A stretch of 64,000 nucleotides of DNA, taken from Asaia sp037151935. Its GTDB lineage: Bacteria > Pseudomonadota > Alphaproteobacteria > Acetobacterales > Acetobacteraceae. Each line of letters starts with the position of its first letter. Positions within the stretch are counted from its first letter, which is position 1. The stretch spans positions 806,001-870,000 of the forward strand of contig NZ_CP157575.1 in assembly GCF_051628905.1 (NCBI RefSeq), given 5' to 3'. A program made the position numbers and the translations under genes. The notes under the pieces are model-generated. The model worked only from the letters and a program-made list of their open reading frames with translations. It ran no database searches and was not told where the DNA came from. Below, in pieces: positions 48,220 through 57,765 of the stretch.

Positions 48220-49414
48220 GAAGGGACTCCGCGCTCTTGAGGGAGTTGCTGCGCTCACGGGACACAAAAATCTCTGCCACACGACGCGCTTCGGCATCCC
48301 AATGCAGCACATCGTCGAGCGTATCGAGCGTCGGCGCGCCGAGTTGCTCCATGGCATAAGCGATGGTGTCACCGATACCCAGAAAACCGATGCGTCGGTT
48401 CAGGAAAGCCTCGACAGCAATCTCGTTGGCCGCCGAGAAAATCGTTGGCGAAGCCGCACCCGCGACAAGCGCCTCGCGAGCCAGACGCAGCGCAGGGAAG
48501 CGCACCTCGTCAGGCGCCTCGAAATCCAGACGCGCCAGAGCCGCGAGGTCGAGACGCGGTGCATTGGTCTGCATGCGATCGGGCCAGGCCAGCGTATTGG
48601 CAATGGGTACGCGCATATCGGGCGCACCAAGCTGGGCGATCAGGCTGCCGTCGCGAAACTGGACAAGACCATGCACGGCAGACTGGGGGTGCACCAGCAC
48701 GTCGATCTGCTCATTGCTCAGACCGAAAATGCGCGCGGCCTCGATGACCTCTAGCCCCTTATTGGCCATCGATGCCGAATCAATGGTGATCTTGGCGCCC
48801 ATGCTCCAGGTCGGGTGTTTGAGCGCATGCTCAGGCGTCGCTTCACGCATGGTATCGATCGACGCACAACGGAACGGGCCGCCGGATGCCGTAAGAATGA
48901 TCTTCTCGACGCTCTCGATCGGGCTGCCCGTCAGGCTCTGGAAAATTGCGTTATGCTCGGAATCGACTGGCAGCAAGGTTGCTTTCGCTGCAGCCACTTC
49001 ACGCAGCATGACATCACCTGCACTGACAAGCGCCTCCTTGTTCGCAAGCGCGATGGCACGACCGTTGCGGGTTGCGGCCAGAGTAGGCTCCAGCCCGGCG
49101 GCCCCGGTAATGGCGGCCATCGTCCAATCGGCTTCCATAGCTGCCGCCTCGATCACGGCCTGGCGTCCACCGGCAACCTTCACGCCACTGCCCTGCAGTC
49201 TCGACCGCAGATCGTCGAGCAGGCTCTCGTCGTTGATCACCGCGACCTCGGCGCGCAGGGCACGCGCCTGCTCGGCGAGCAGCGCCACATTACGCCCACC
49301 CACAAGCGCGCGAACCTGGAAACGCTCCGGCTCGGCCAGCAAAAGGTCGATTGTGGAGCAGCCGATGCTGCCAGTGCTGCCCAGAACAGTGATGCTGCGC
49401 GGAGAGGAGGTCAT
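48212..49414 (-). CDS. dxr: 1-deoxy-D-xylulose-5-phosphate reductoisomerase
   Basis: Second step of the MEP pathway, giving isopentenyl diphosphate for undecaprenyl (UppS, same cluster), quinones and hopanoids. 400 residues from ATG 49414, the usual length. NADPH motif VLGSTGSIGCSTIDLL at the start; metal and substrate residues in PVDSEHNAIFQSL and the flexible loop TASGGPFR; conserved MGAKITIDSASMANKGLE (shown in part). A longer upstream frame lies in cdsA and is not coding. Confidence 0.97.
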   Translation of the reverse strand: MTSSPRSITVLGSTGSIGCSTIDLLLAEPERFQVRALVGGRNVALLAEQARALRAEVAVINDESLLDDLRSRLQGSGVKVAGGRQAVIEAAAMEADWTMAAITGAAGLEPTLAATRNGRAIALANKEALVSAGDVMLREVAAAKATLLPVDSEHNAIFQSLTGSPIESVEKIILTASGGPFRCASIDTMREATPEHALKHPTWSMGAKITIDSASMANKGLEVIEAARIFGLSNEQIDVLVHPQSAVHGLVQFRDGSLIAQLGAPDMRVPIANTLAWPDRMQTNAPRLDLAALARLDFEAPDEVRFPALRLAREALVAGAASPTIFSAANEIAVEAFLNRRIGFLGIGDTIAYAMEQLGAPTLDTLDDVLHWDAEARRVAEIFVSRERSNSLKSAESLHA

Positions 49415-49433
49415 GATCTCAGGATACTCCAGA

Positions 49434-50306
49434 TCAATGCGAAAAAGCAGAGAAAGACGGAAAGAAAGGATGCAACAGGGCGCCGAGGATATCGGAGGGG
49501 AGCGCAGTCCAGAAAACCTGCCCCGGCACCGCAAGGGAAACGAGAGCCGCAAGCGGCGCTGCAGCAAGCAAGCCATCGAAACGGTCGAGAAGCCCCCCAT
49601 GACCGGGGATGAGCCAACCTGAATCCTTGATGCCGACACGGCGCTTGGCCGCGCTCTCGGCAAGATCGCCGCATTGTGCAGCGCAGCCAAGAATCATGCC
49701 CCAGATAGCGCCACCGAGGAGCCCGCCCTGACCTGAAAAACCAGCCACTGCCAGCCCCGCAATGGCCGCAGCCAGAAGACCGCCAGCCGCACCCGACCGG
49801 GTCTTGCCGGGGGAAATGCTCGGCGCAAGCTTGGGGCCGCCGAATATGCGTCCCGCCAGATAGGCCCCACTATCGCTGGCAATCACCACAAAGATAATAA
49901 ACAGCACAGGCAGTGCGCCGGTGCCAGGCTGCTCACGCAGCCAGAGGAGAGACAGCCCGCCAAAGCTGGCAACGGCCACGCAGGCCCATTGAGCAAAACC
50001 GAAAATGGCTGCCGTGAGCGCCAGACCGAAAGCCGCACGCCATTCGCCTTTCATGGCGACCGCGAGCCCGAGTATCGGCCAGAGCAGGAGCAAACCACCC
50101 CGCCAGCTACGCCCTCCCTTTTTCCAACTCAGCCCAGCCATAGCCGCGCCCTCATAGACGAGCCCCAGGCTGACGAGCAGGATCATGACGCGATAGGCTA
50201 CCCCACCGGCCAGAATGCAAAGAATCGCAATAGGAACGATAACGGCTGCGGATATCAGACGCAGGCGCAGATCGGACCAGCGCGGATTGGCGCTGCCAGT
50301 TGTCAC
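49434..50306 (-). CDS. cdsA: phosphatidate cytidylyltransferase
   Basis: Makes CDP-diacylglycerol, precursor of all phospholipids. 290 residues with seven or eight membrane helices. The signature is complete near the C-terminus: SAAKRRVGIKDSGWLIPGHG followed by GLLDRFD, matching S-x3-KR-x4-KD-x5-PGHGG-x2-DR-x-D. ATG overlaps the uppS stop by four bases; 19 bases separate it from dxr. Confidence 0.96.
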   Translation of the reverse strand: MTTGSANPRWSDLRLRLISAAVIVPIAILCILAGGVAYRVMILLVSLGLVYEGAAMAGLSWKKGGRSWRGGLLLLWPILGLAVAMKGEWRAAFGLALTAAIFGFAQWACVAVASFGGLSLLWLREQPGTGALPVLFIIFVVIASDSGAYLAGRIFGGPKLAPSISPGKTRSGAAGGLLAAAIAGLAVAGFSGQGGLLGGAIWGMILGCAAQCGDLAESAAKRRVGIKDSGWLIPGHGGLLDRFDGLLAAAPLAALVSLAVPGQVFWTALPSDILGALLHPFFPSFSAFSH

Positions 50307-51073
50307 AATGTGGGATCCGTCTGGAGGCGCTTGCCAAAGCGACGCTCGCGACCGGCAAAATCGGCCAGAAGCGCGGCGAAATGGGTCTCGTTGAAGTCAG
50401 GCCACATCACATCAAGAAAGGACAATTCGGCGTATGCGGATTCCCAGAGCAGGAAATTCGACAGACGACGCTCGCCACTCGTGCGCACGATGAGATCAGG
50501 ATCGGGAAAAGCCGATGTCTGAAGATACGCCCGGAAATCCTGCTCACCGAGTGCTGCGGGATCGATTTCCCCTCGAGCGGCGGCAAAGGCGAGGCGCTGC
50601 GCTGCGGCAAGCATGTCGTTACGAGCGCCATATGAAAGCGCCAGAATGAGTGTCAGCCGCCCATTGCGCGCCGTGAGGTTTCTGGCGCGTTCGATTTCAG
50701 CCCGTAGCCCCGCATCGAACCGGGTCAGATCGCCGATAAAATCGAGGCGCACATTCTGCTCGTGCAGTTCGGCAACCTTGTGCCGCAGGTAAAACCGCAG
50801 CAACGATGTGAGATCCGACACCTCCTCCGTCGTTCGCTGCCAGTTCTCTGAGGAGAACGCATAGAGCGTCAGATACCGCACCCCCGCGAGGATAGCCGCC
50901 TTGACGCAGCGTCGGACGGCATCGGCCCCGGCGCGATGTCCTGCCATCACCGGCTTGCCACGCGCGCGTGCCCAGCGCCCATTGCCATCCATGATGACGG
51001 CGACGTGGCGCGGTACACTTGCAGGTGCGATCACCGCAGCAGGGGCAACAGGTAGGATGCGCGAGGACGACAC
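50303..51073 (-). CDS. uppS: isoprenyl (undecaprenyl) diphosphate synthase
   Basis: Condenses isopentenyl units to undecaprenyl diphosphate, the lipid carrier for peptidoglycan and O-antigen. 256 residues. Cis-prenyltransferase motifs: HVAVIMDGNGRWA (about 23-35, catalytic Asp), YAFSSENWQR (about 71-80), and DLIVRTSGERRLSNFLLW (about 198-215). Nine bases after frr. The first 20 residues are a hydrophobic extension of no known role. Confidence 0.96.
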   Translation of the reverse strand: MSSSRILPVAPAAVIAPASVPRHVAVIMDGNGRWARARGKPVMAGHRAGADAVRRCVKAAILAGVRYLTLYAFSSENWQRTTEEVSDLTSLLRFYLRHKVAELHEQNVRLDFIGDLTRFDAGLRAEIERARNLTARNGRLTLILALSYGARNDMLAAAQRLAFAAARGEIDPAALGEQDFRAYLQTSAFPDPDLIVRTSGERRLSNFLLWESAYAELSFLDVMWPDFNETHFAALLADFAGRERRFGKRLQTDPTL

Positions 51074-51082
51074 GATGCCTGA

Positions 51083-51649
51083 TCAGACCTGCTTGATCTC
51101 ACGTTCCTTATCCGCGAGCATATCGTCAACCTTCTTTACGTATTGATCCGTCAGCTTCTGCACGCCGTCGGACCAGACTTTCATGTCGTCCTGGCTGATC
51201 TCGCTCTTCTTTTCATGAGTCTTGATCTGGTCCATCCCATCGCGGCGGACATTGCGCACCGCGATCTTGCCATTTTCGGCATAGCGGCCGGCAGCGCGCG
51301 CCAACTCATTGCGACGCTCTTCGGTCAGCTGGGGAATCGGCACGCGCACCGTCTGCCCGTCCGCTGCCGGATTGAGCCCCAGGCCAGAGTCACGAATAGC
51401 GCGCTCGACAGCACCGACGAGCCCGCGATCCCAGACCGACACGGTCAGCATACGGGCTTCGGGAACCGCAATTGACCCGACCTGAGACAGCGGCACATCG
51501 CTACCATAGGCCTCGACACGAACGGGCTCGAGGAGGTTGGGGCTCGCACGGCCAGAACGCAGGCCGGAAAGGTCCCGGCGCAAGCTCTCCATGGCACCGT
51601 CCATACGGCGTGTCAGATCTTCGAGCAGGTCATTCAGCTCAGCAGGCAT
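51083..51649 (-). CDS. frr: ribosome recycling factor
   Basis: Splits post-termination ribosomes with EF-G. 188 residues from ATG 51649, with AAGGAGAG upstream; a longer frame adds five residues ahead of that site. LSGLRSGRASPNLLEPVRVE is the conserved core and KKSEISQDDMK the late helix. Three-helix bundle with the small beta domain in between. pyrH is upstream, the usual bacterial pair. Confidence 0.97.
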   Translation of the reverse strand: MPAELNDLLEDLTRRMDGAMESLRRDLSGLRSGRASPNLLEPVRVEAYGSDVPLSQVGSIAVPEARMLTVSVWDRGLVGAVERAIRDSGLGLNPAADGQTVRVPIPQLTEERRNELARAAGRYAENGKIAVRNVRRDGMDQIKTHEKKSEISQDDMKVWSDGVQKLTDQYVKKVDDMLADKEREIKQV

Positions 51650-51699
51650 TGTTCTCTCCTTCAAGGATACTCAAGGGGGGACGTCTGAAGGCGCCCAGT

Positions 51700-52428
51700 T
51701 CAAGCCGTTTCGATAATCCGGGTAAAGCGCCCTTCGCCACGCATGACGCTGGCGAAGGCTCCCGGTGCATGAATATTGAAAACGATGATAGGCAGTCGAT
51801 TTTCACGAGCGAGCGAGATGGCCGTTGCGTCCATCACGTTCAGATCGCGCGAGAGCACGTCCATATAGGACAGCTCATCATAACGCTCTGCATCCGGCAC
51901 ACGTCGCGGATCGGCCGAATAGACACCGTCGACCTGAGTACCCTTGAGCAGAACGTCGCATTCCATCTCATTGGCGCGCAGAGCGGCTGCCGTGTCGGTC
52001 GTGAAGAAGGGGTTACCCGTTCCGGCAGCGAAGATAACGACCCGCCCCTTCTCCATGTGGCGCACAGCACGACGACGGATATAGGGTTCAGCGATCGATG
52101 ACATCTGGATGGCCGACATCACACGCGTGTCGATTCCGGCCTTTTCGAGCGCGTTCTGCATCATGAGCGCGTTGATGACCGTCGCCAGCATACCGGCATA
52201 GTCGCCTTGGGCACGATCCATGCCCTTGGCTGCGGCTGCGACACCGCGGAAGATGTTACCACCACCGATAACGAGACAGACCTGCACACCGCTGCGCGAA
52301 ACCAGGGCCACGTCATTCGCGATTTCTTCGACAATCTGCGGCTCGATACCGAAAGAGCCCTTGCCCATAAGGGCCTCGCCCGAAACCTTGAGAAGAACGC
52401 GCTTATAGCGTGCAGAAGTTTCGGTCAT
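51700..52428 (-). CDS. pyrH: uridylate kinase
   Basis: Converts UMP to UDP; homohexamer of the amino-acid-kinase fold. 242 residues: LLKVSGEALMG at the start, VIGGGNIFRG (about 55-64), then the late DATAISLARENRLPIIVF. First of pyrH-frr-uppS-cdsA. The 87 bases upstream contain a CCGCGCC/GGCGCGG hairpin (52472-52495) between era and pyrH, possibly a transcript boundary. Confidence 0.97.
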   Translation of the reverse strand: MTETSARYKRVLLKVSGEALMGKGSFGIEPQIVEEIANDVALVSRSGVQVCLVIGGGNIFRGVAAAAKGMDRAQGDYAGMLATVINALMMQNALEKAGIDTRVMSAIQMSSIAEPYIRRRAVRHMEKGRVVIFAAGTGNPFFTTDTAAALRANEMECDVLLKGTQVDGVYSADPRRVPDAERYDELSYMDVLSRDLNVMDATAISLARENRLPIIVFNIHAPGAFASVMRGEGRFTRIIETA

Positions 52429-52515
52429 CGCATCCTCTTTCGTTGCAGCCTCATGAGGGCCATTTCAGAACCCGCGCCTCTCTTATAGGGCGCGGCCTGT
52501 CCTCACAAGAACTTC

Positions 52516-53406
52516 TCAGGCGTCGTCCAGACCGATCGCCCTGAGCCTGGCCTTTTCCTCATCCCAACCGGCACGCTCCCGCACATTGAGAAAAAGATGG
52601 CAGGGACGCTCGAGCAGACGCCCCAGATCGAGACGCGCCCGCTCGCCGATGCTGCGAATCTTGCGCCCCCCTTCACCGATCAGAATCGCCTTGTGACCGG
52701 GTCGGGAAACATAGATCGTGGCATCGATACGCACTGAACCGTCAGGGCGCTCCTTGAAGCTCTCGGTCTCGACAGTGGCCTGATAAGGAATTTCCTCATG
52801 CGTCTGCATGAAGATCTGCTCGCGCACCAGCTCGGCCGCAAGCAGACGGTCGGGCAGATCCGTCAGATCGTCTTCAGGGTAAAGATAGGGCCCCTCGGGC
52901 AACTCCGCGGCGAGATGATCGAGCAGGTCATCCACGCCGTCACCCGAACGAGCGCTGAGCATGAAGACATGCTCGACGGCCAGTTGCTCGGTGATCGCCT
53001 TGGTCAGGGGCAGAAGCTGCTGGGCGCCAATCAGGTCGGTCTTGTTCAGGACCAGCCAGACACGGCGCTTCTGCTTGGCGAGCGTCTCGATAACGGCCTG
53101 TGATTCTTCGCGGATACCGGCCTTTGCATCGATCAGCAGCAGCGAGATATCTGCGTCCTGCGAGCCGGTCCAGGCTGCAGCCACCATAGCGCGATCGAGC
53201 TTGCGCCTTGGCTTGAAGATGCCAGGGGTGTCGACAAGCAGAATCTGCGTGGTCTTGCGCATCAATATGCCGAGAACCCTGAAGCGCGTCGTTTGCGCCT
53301 TGGGGCTTACGATCGACAATTTGGTGCCGGTCATGCGGTTGATCAGAGTGGATTTTCCGGCATTCGGCGCCCCGACAAGAGCGACGAAACCACAACGTGT
53401 CGTCAT
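52516..53406 (-). CDS. era: GTPase Era
   Basis: GTPase with KH domain that binds the 3' end of 16S rRNA and helps assemble the small subunit. 296 residues: G1 GAPNAGKST (about 12-20), G3 DTPG, G4 NKTD (about 125-128), then the KH domain near 205-285 with ILIGEGGRKIRSIGERAR. Start overlaps the rnc stop by four bases, the classical rnc-era pair. Confidence 0.97.
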   Translation of the reverse strand: MTTRCGFVALVGAPNAGKSTLINRMTGTKLSIVSPKAQTTRFRVLGILMRKTTQILLVDTPGIFKPRRKLDRAMVAAAWTGSQDADISLLLIDAKAGIREESQAVIETLAKQKRRVWLVLNKTDLIGAQQLLPLTKAITEQLAVEHVFMLSARSGDGVDDLLDHLAAELPEGPYLYPEDDLTDLPDRLLAAELVREQIFMQTHEEIPYQATVETESFKERPDGSVRIDATIYVSRPGHKAILIGEGGRKIRSIGERARLDLGRLLERPCHLFLNVRERAGWDEEKARLRAIGLDDA

Positions 53407-54152
53407 TTTCTATCCTTCGTGCCTTTACGGCCACGGTTCAATCGCCGGAGGAGGGCGGTCGCCGCCTCACTCTCGGCCTGGCGCTTGCTTCCTGCTACGC
53501 CCTCACCTGCCTCACCCATAGCAGAAACCGCAACCGTAAAGCGCGGTGCATGCGAAGGGCCTTCCATCGACAGGGTCTCGTATTCCGGCAAGGCAGACCC
53601 GCGTGCAAGCACAAATTCCTGCAAGGCAGTCTTTGGGTCCTTGGGCGGGGTTATCTGGGAAAGAAGTAGATCTTTCCATTTTTCGCGCACCAGGCGGCGC
53701 GCAGGCTCAAGCCCGGCATCGAGATAGATCGCGCCGAGAAGCGCTTCCATCGCATCGGCCTGCACATTGGCAAGGCTTCGGATATTGGCCTGCTCTTCAT
53801 GCTCGGCAATGCGCAGCGCCCCTGCTATGCCGATGCTCTCGGCAATCGGGGCCAGTGCATTGCGCGACACGAGAGACGCGTGACGCGGCCCGAGCGCGCC
53901 CTCAGGCTCATTCGGAAATTGCTCCAGCAGCCACTCTGCCATGAGCAGGCCGAGAACGCGGTCGCCCATGAATTCGAGACGTTCGTTGGATACCGTATCG
54001 ACCGGCTTTGTTCCGCCGCGTGGAGCACGACGCCCTTGCCTGGAGGAAACGGCAGAGCGATGGGTCAGCGCCTGGCGCAGCAGCGTCTGATCAGCGAAAC
54101 GGTGACCGAGCGCCTTCTGTATGGCGTCGAGAGTGTCGTCATGACCGGTCAT
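53403..54152 (-). CDS. rnc: ribonuclease III
   Basis: Double-stranded RNA endonuclease for rRNA precursor processing. 249 residues. Catalytic signature SNERLEFMGDRVLGL (about 54-68) and the second acidic pair in ADAMEALLGAIYLD (about 131-144); the double-stranded RNA binding domain is at about 175-245, ending with basic residues. LepB is nine bases upstream. Slightly longer than E. coli (226) through a basic insert, RQGRRAPRGGTK. Confidence 0.96.
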   Translation of the reverse strand: MTGHDDTLDAIQKALGHRFADQTLLRQALTHRSAVSSRQGRRAPRGGTKPVDTVSNERLEFMGDRVLGLLMAEWLLEQFPNEPEGALGPRHASLVSRNALAPIAESIGIAGALRIAEHEEQANIRSLANVQADAMEALLGAIYLDAGLEPARRLVREKWKDLLLSQITPPKDPKTALQEFVLARGSALPEYETLSMEGPSHAPRFTVAVSAMGEAGEGVAGSKRQAESEAATALLRRLNRGRKGTKDRK

Positions 54153-54161
54153 GACAGAGCC

Positions 54162-54956
54162 TCAGTGCATCGTCGCAAAAAGATGGCTCCAGCGTATTTC
54201 AAGCGGCCATTGCCAGAACTGCCAGAGAGGATGAACGGCTTCATAGGAGAAAAATACGAAACGCGCCTTCCCAACCAGATTGACCATGGGGACGTAACCG
54301 AGGTCCACACCGTTATCACGCTGGAAACGGCTGTCGCCGCTATTGTCGCGATTGTCGCCCATCGCGAAAAAATAGCCTTCCGGCACAACGTATTCGCGCG
54401 TGTCGTTCTGCTCGCCCTCATCGGTCTGCTTCAGAATCTGATGCGTGACGGGCGCAGCGCCCGCGCTGCCCGGCAGGGTTTCGAGATAGCGTATACCGGT
54501 CTGCGGCAGTCGATTTTCATCCATCACCGAATAGGCGCCGAGCGACTGGCGCGGCACCAGCGTGCCGTTCAGATAGAGTTCGCCCGCACGCATCTGGATA
54601 TGATCGCCCGGCAGACCGATGATGCGCTTGATGTAATCGATCGAGTTGTTCTGCGTGTAACGGAAAACCGCAACATCGCCGCGATGCGGCGTCGTACCCC
54701 AGATGCGCCCGTCGAAAAGATGCGGCGAAAACGGCATCGAGAACCGCGACCAGCCATAGTCGAACTTCGTGACGACGATGTAGTCGCCCACCTGAAGGGT
54801 CGGTATCATCGACGCACTCGGAATATTGAAAGGTTCGACGAACACCGTTCGTATCGCCATCAACACAATAATCCAGATCGCGACGAAGCGAACGATTTCC
54901 AGAGGAGTGTCTTCTTTTCGCTTGGAGGGCGAAGCCTCCGGATTCATTTCGGTCAT
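54162..54956 (-). CDS. lepB: signal peptidase I
   Basis: Cleaves signal peptides of exported proteins on the periplasmic face. 264 residues: one N-terminal membrane helix (about 21-40), catalytic Ser49 in NIPSASMIPTL, catalytic Lys in DYIKRIIGLPGD (about 110), and box E as GDNRDNSGDSR (about 205-215). Follows acpS after 43 bases and precedes rnc, the usual lepB-rnc-era order. Confidence 0.96.
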   Translation of the reverse strand: MTEMNPEASPSKRKEDTPLEIVRFVAIWIIVLMAIRTVFVEPFNIPSASMIPTLQVGDYIVVTKFDYGWSRFSMPFSPHLFDGRIWGTTPHRGDVAVFRYTQNNSIDYIKRIIGLPGDHIQMRAGELYLNGTLVPRQSLGAYSVMDENRLPQTGIRYLETLPGSAGAAPVTHQILKQTDEGEQNDTREYVVPEGYFFAMGDNRDNSGDSRFQRDNGVDLGYVPMVNLVGKARFVFFSYEAVHPLWQFWQWPLEIRWSHLFATMH

Positions 54957-54999
54957 TTCCGGTTCTTAGCGCAGGTAGTGGGGATTTGGCGACAGCCTA

Positions 55000-55410
55000 T
55001 CATGATTGCCGAGAGATCGACTGCACGATCACATAGGCAATCGCATAAGGCGCCTCGTCGCTGAGGCTGACCTGAATATCGGCCCGCTCTCCCGGCAAGG
55101 CCAGGGCATCGAGACGCTCGGCCGCTTTTCCGCGCAGATGAAGAAACGGCTTGCCGAGCGCATCATGACGCACTTCGATATCGGTCAGTTGAATGCCGTC
55201 GCGAAAGCCTGTTCCGAGCGCCTTCGCACAAGCCTCCTTGGCGGCCCATCGTTTGGCCAGAACACCGAGACGCCCGTCGCCCTTGCGCGTATTGGCATAG
55301 GCTATTTCCGCTTCGGTAAAGCCTCGCTCAAGAAAACGGTCTCCTGATCTTTCCAGAGCGCGCGCTATACGCCGCATGTCGCAAAGATCGGTGCCGATAC
55401 CCCGTATCAT
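55000..55410 (-). CDS. acpS: holo-[acyl-carrier-protein] synthase
   Basis: Attaches 4'-phosphopantetheine from CoA to apo-ACP. 136 residues: MIRGIGTDLCDMRRI with the Mg-binding Asp at position 8, and RWAAKEACAKALG with Glu near 58 as second ligand. Trimeric family. Located eight bases after the relA/spoT stop; SpoT is known to contact ACP, so the linkage is functionally sensible. Confidence 0.95.
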   Translation of the reverse strand: MIRGIGTDLCDMRRIARALERSGDRFLERGFTEAEIAYANTRKGDGRLGVLAKRWAAKEACAKALGTGFRDGIQLTDIEVRHDALGKPFLHLRGKAAERLDALALPGERADIQVSLSDEAPYAIAYVIVQSISRQS

Positions 55411-55418
55411 GACGTCCG

Positions 55419-57674
55419 TCAGTTCTTCGTGCGTTCGACCTGCATGACACCCTGCGCCGAGCGCAGCGCAGCGATCATCGCAGAAAGGTGCCGCACGTCG
55501 CGCACCTCCAGATCGACGAGAATCTCCATGAAATCGAGCTGGCGGTTGAGAATACGCAGATTGACCACGCTGCCATTATGCTTGGACGCCGTGTTGGTAA
55601 GTGTTGTGAGCACAGCGGATTCATTGGCTGCGATCACGCTCACCCGCCCGATATGCGGCGCACCACGATCGCCCTGGGCTAGGGCTTCGTAATCCCAGTC
55701 GATCTCGAGGAAACGCTCGGGGGTGGAAGAGAACGCGCTGAGATTCTGGCAATGGCGCTGATGAATGGTGACACCCTTACCCTGTGCGATAATCCCGACA
55801 ATGGGATCGCCGGGCAGAGGGTGACAGCATCCGGCAAAATGCGTCGCAATACCGGAGCCGATACCATTGATGATCGAACCGCTTTTGGCACCGTAACGCG
55901 CCGGTGTACCCAGACCGCCACCGAGACGACCCGACAGGCCTGGCACCATCCGCGGCGCGCGATGGGTCTGACGCAGCTCGGGATAAGCCGCATTGACGAC
56001 GTCGCGCGGACCGAGCTGCCCGGTCCCCACCGACACATAGAGATCTTCGATACTCGGCTGACGCAGATCGCGCAGCAGGGTTTCGAGGACTTTTTCGCTG
56101 CCATCGACACCTTCCTGACGGAAAGCCTTGGCCAGAGCGGTGCGCCCTGTGTCGAGATTGACCTGGCGCTGCTGCAAGGCGACGTAGCGGCGGATACGCG
56201 CACGCGCCTTGCCGGTAACAACGAAACGCTCCCAAGAAGCCGATGGCGTGCCGCCACGCGCGGTCATGATCTCGACCTGATCGCCGTTCTGCAGTTCGTG
56301 CCGCAGCGGCATCAAACGCCCATTGATCTTGGCCCCCACGCAGGCATCGCCAACCTGACTATGCACCGCATAGGCAAAATCCACCGGCGTTGCACGGCGC
56401 GGCAGGGAGATGAGCTGCCCTTTGGGCGTGAAGCAGAAAACCTGATCCTGATACAGCTCGAGCTTCGTGTTTTCGAGAAACTCGTCGGGCGCCTCGGAAT
56501 CTTCGAGAATTTCGAGCAGATCCTGCACCCAGCGCAGCTTGTTCAGCCCCAGCGCCGCGACCTCGGTATTCGAGGCCTGCGCGGCATCGCGCTCCTTGTA
56601 AGCCCAGTGAGCCGCCACGCCGTTCTCGGCAAAGTCATGCATGTCGGCGGTGCGAATCTGTATTTCGATTTTCTGGTTGCGCGGCTGGCGCAGCGTGACC
56701 CCGGTGTGAAGGCTCTGATACCCGTTCGCCTTCGGGGTCGAAATGTAATCCTTGAAGCGCCCGGCAATCATGGGATAGGCGCCATGGATCGCACCCAGAG
56801 CCGCGTAGCAGGCATCGCGCGTCGGCACGATCACGCGAAACGCCATGATGTCAGAGAGCTGCTCGAAAGCGACATTGCGCTTCTGCATTTTTGCCCAGAT
56901 CGAGAAGGGCGATTTCTCACGCCCCGTCACGTCAACATGGTCAAGACCGACCTCGGCGCAAAGCCCCTTCAACTCGGCGCGAATCTGCTCGATGATATCG
57001 GCGCCATGGCCACGCAGGAAGTTCAGCCGCGCTCGGATCGTGGCATCGGCTTCAGGCTCGAGCTGCTCGAAAGAGAGGTTCTGCAGCTCCGTCTTGACCC
57101 GGTCCATACCGATGCGCTCGGCGAGCGGCGCATAGATGTCCATGGTTTCACGCGCGATCCGCAGCCGGCGGTCCTGACGCTGCACGTAATGCAGCGTGCG
57201 CATGTTATGCAGACGATCGGCCAGCTTGACGATGAGCACGCGGATATCGCGCGACATCGCCAGAACGAGCTTGCGGAAATTCTCGGCCTGCTTGGTGCGG
57301 TCCGACTGAAGCTCGAGCCTTGTCAGCTTGGTGACGCCATCGACCAGACTGGCGACGGTCTCCCCGAAACGCTCTTTCAGAAAAACCTGGGTGATGCCCG
57401 TATCTTCAACCGTATCATGCAGAAGGCCCACCACGATGGAAGGCACATCCATGCGAAACCCCGCAAGGATATTGGCGACGGCGATCGGGTGGATGATATA
57501 GGGCTCGCCATTATCGCGCTTTTGTTCGCGATGCGCCTTTTCGGCGACGGCGTAGGCCTCTTCAACGCGGGCGAGGTCTGCGTGAGGATCGTAGCCTGCA
57601 ATGCGACGCAGGAGTCCAGCGATGGACGGGATCGAGGCCGCCATTTCAGCGCCGGGGAGAAGGGTGTCAGACAT
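55419..57674 (-). CDS. bifunctional (p)ppGpp synthetase/hydrolase (Rsh)
   Basis: Single RelA/SpoT homologue controlling the stringent response. 751 residues: HD hydrolase domain (about 45-195) with His62 and His86-Asp87 intact, including HDTVEDT; synthetase domain (about 240-350) with the FRVIVPTRDACY segment and GYQSLHTG; TGS (about 405-465, VFCFTPKGQLI); helical and zinc-finger-like region with HFAGCCHPLPGDPI (about 600); C-terminal ACT domain (about 675-750). Both catalytic domains look intact. ATG 57674 is used; ATG 57644 (MAASIPS) is possible. Confidence 0.96.
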   Translation of the reverse strand: MSDTLLPGAEMAASIPSIAGLLRRIAGYDPHADLARVEEAYAVAEKAHREQKRDNGEPYIIHPIAVANILAGFRMDVPSIVVGLLHDTVEDTGITQVFLKERFGETVASLVDGVTKLTRLELQSDRTKQAENFRKLVLAMSRDIRVLIVKLADRLHNMRTLHYVQRQDRRLRIARETMDIYAPLAERIGMDRVKTELQNLSFEQLEPEADATIRARLNFLRGHGADIIEQIRAELKGLCAEVGLDHVDVTGREKSPFSIWAKMQKRNVAFEQLSDIMAFRVIVPTRDACYAALGAIHGAYPMIAGRFKDYISTPKANGYQSLHTGVTLRQPRNQKIEIQIRTADMHDFAENGVAAHWAYKERDAAQASNTEVAALGLNKLRWVQDLLEILEDSEAPDEFLENTKLELYQDQVFCFTPKGQLISLPRRATPVDFAYAVHSQVGDACVGAKINGRLMPLRHELQNGDQVEIMTARGGTPSASWERFVVTGKARARIRRYVALQQRQVNLDTGRTALAKAFRQEGVDGSEKVLETLLRDLRQPSIEDLYVSVGTGQLGPRDVVNAAYPELRQTHRAPRMVPGLSGRLGGGLGTPARYGAKSGSIINGIGSGIATHFAGCCHPLPGDPIVGIIAQGKGVTIHQRHCQNLSAFSSTPERFLEIDWDYEALAQGDRGAPHIGRVSVIAANESAVLTTLTNTASKHNGSVVNLRILNRQLDFMEILVDLEVRDVRHLSAMIAALRSAQGVMQVERTKN

Positions 57675-57727
57675 GCCGGTACTCTCTCCCAGTTTTGATC
57701 ACGCCCGCTTCAAATCGAGCGCCGAAA

Positions 57728-57758
57728 CGATACCGGACCACAAAAAGGCCCGGTATCG
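57728..57758 (-). other. hairpin between rpoZ and the Rsh gene
   Basis: CGATACCGG and CCGGTATCG form a nine-base stem around a 13-base loop in the 91-base spacer, just past the rpoZ stop. Reading minus it is followed by TTTCGG rather than a T run, so at best partial termination or attenuation before the stringent-response gene. Confidence 0.5.
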
Positions 57759-57765
57759 CAAGAGA

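Noticed and set aside
55752..57698. Very long plus-strand open frame (about 648 codons) opposite the Rsh gene
   Set aside because: It mirrors a well-conserved gene codon for codon; its translation has no recognisable motifs and is rich in R, H and D as expected from antisense of a GC-rich gene.
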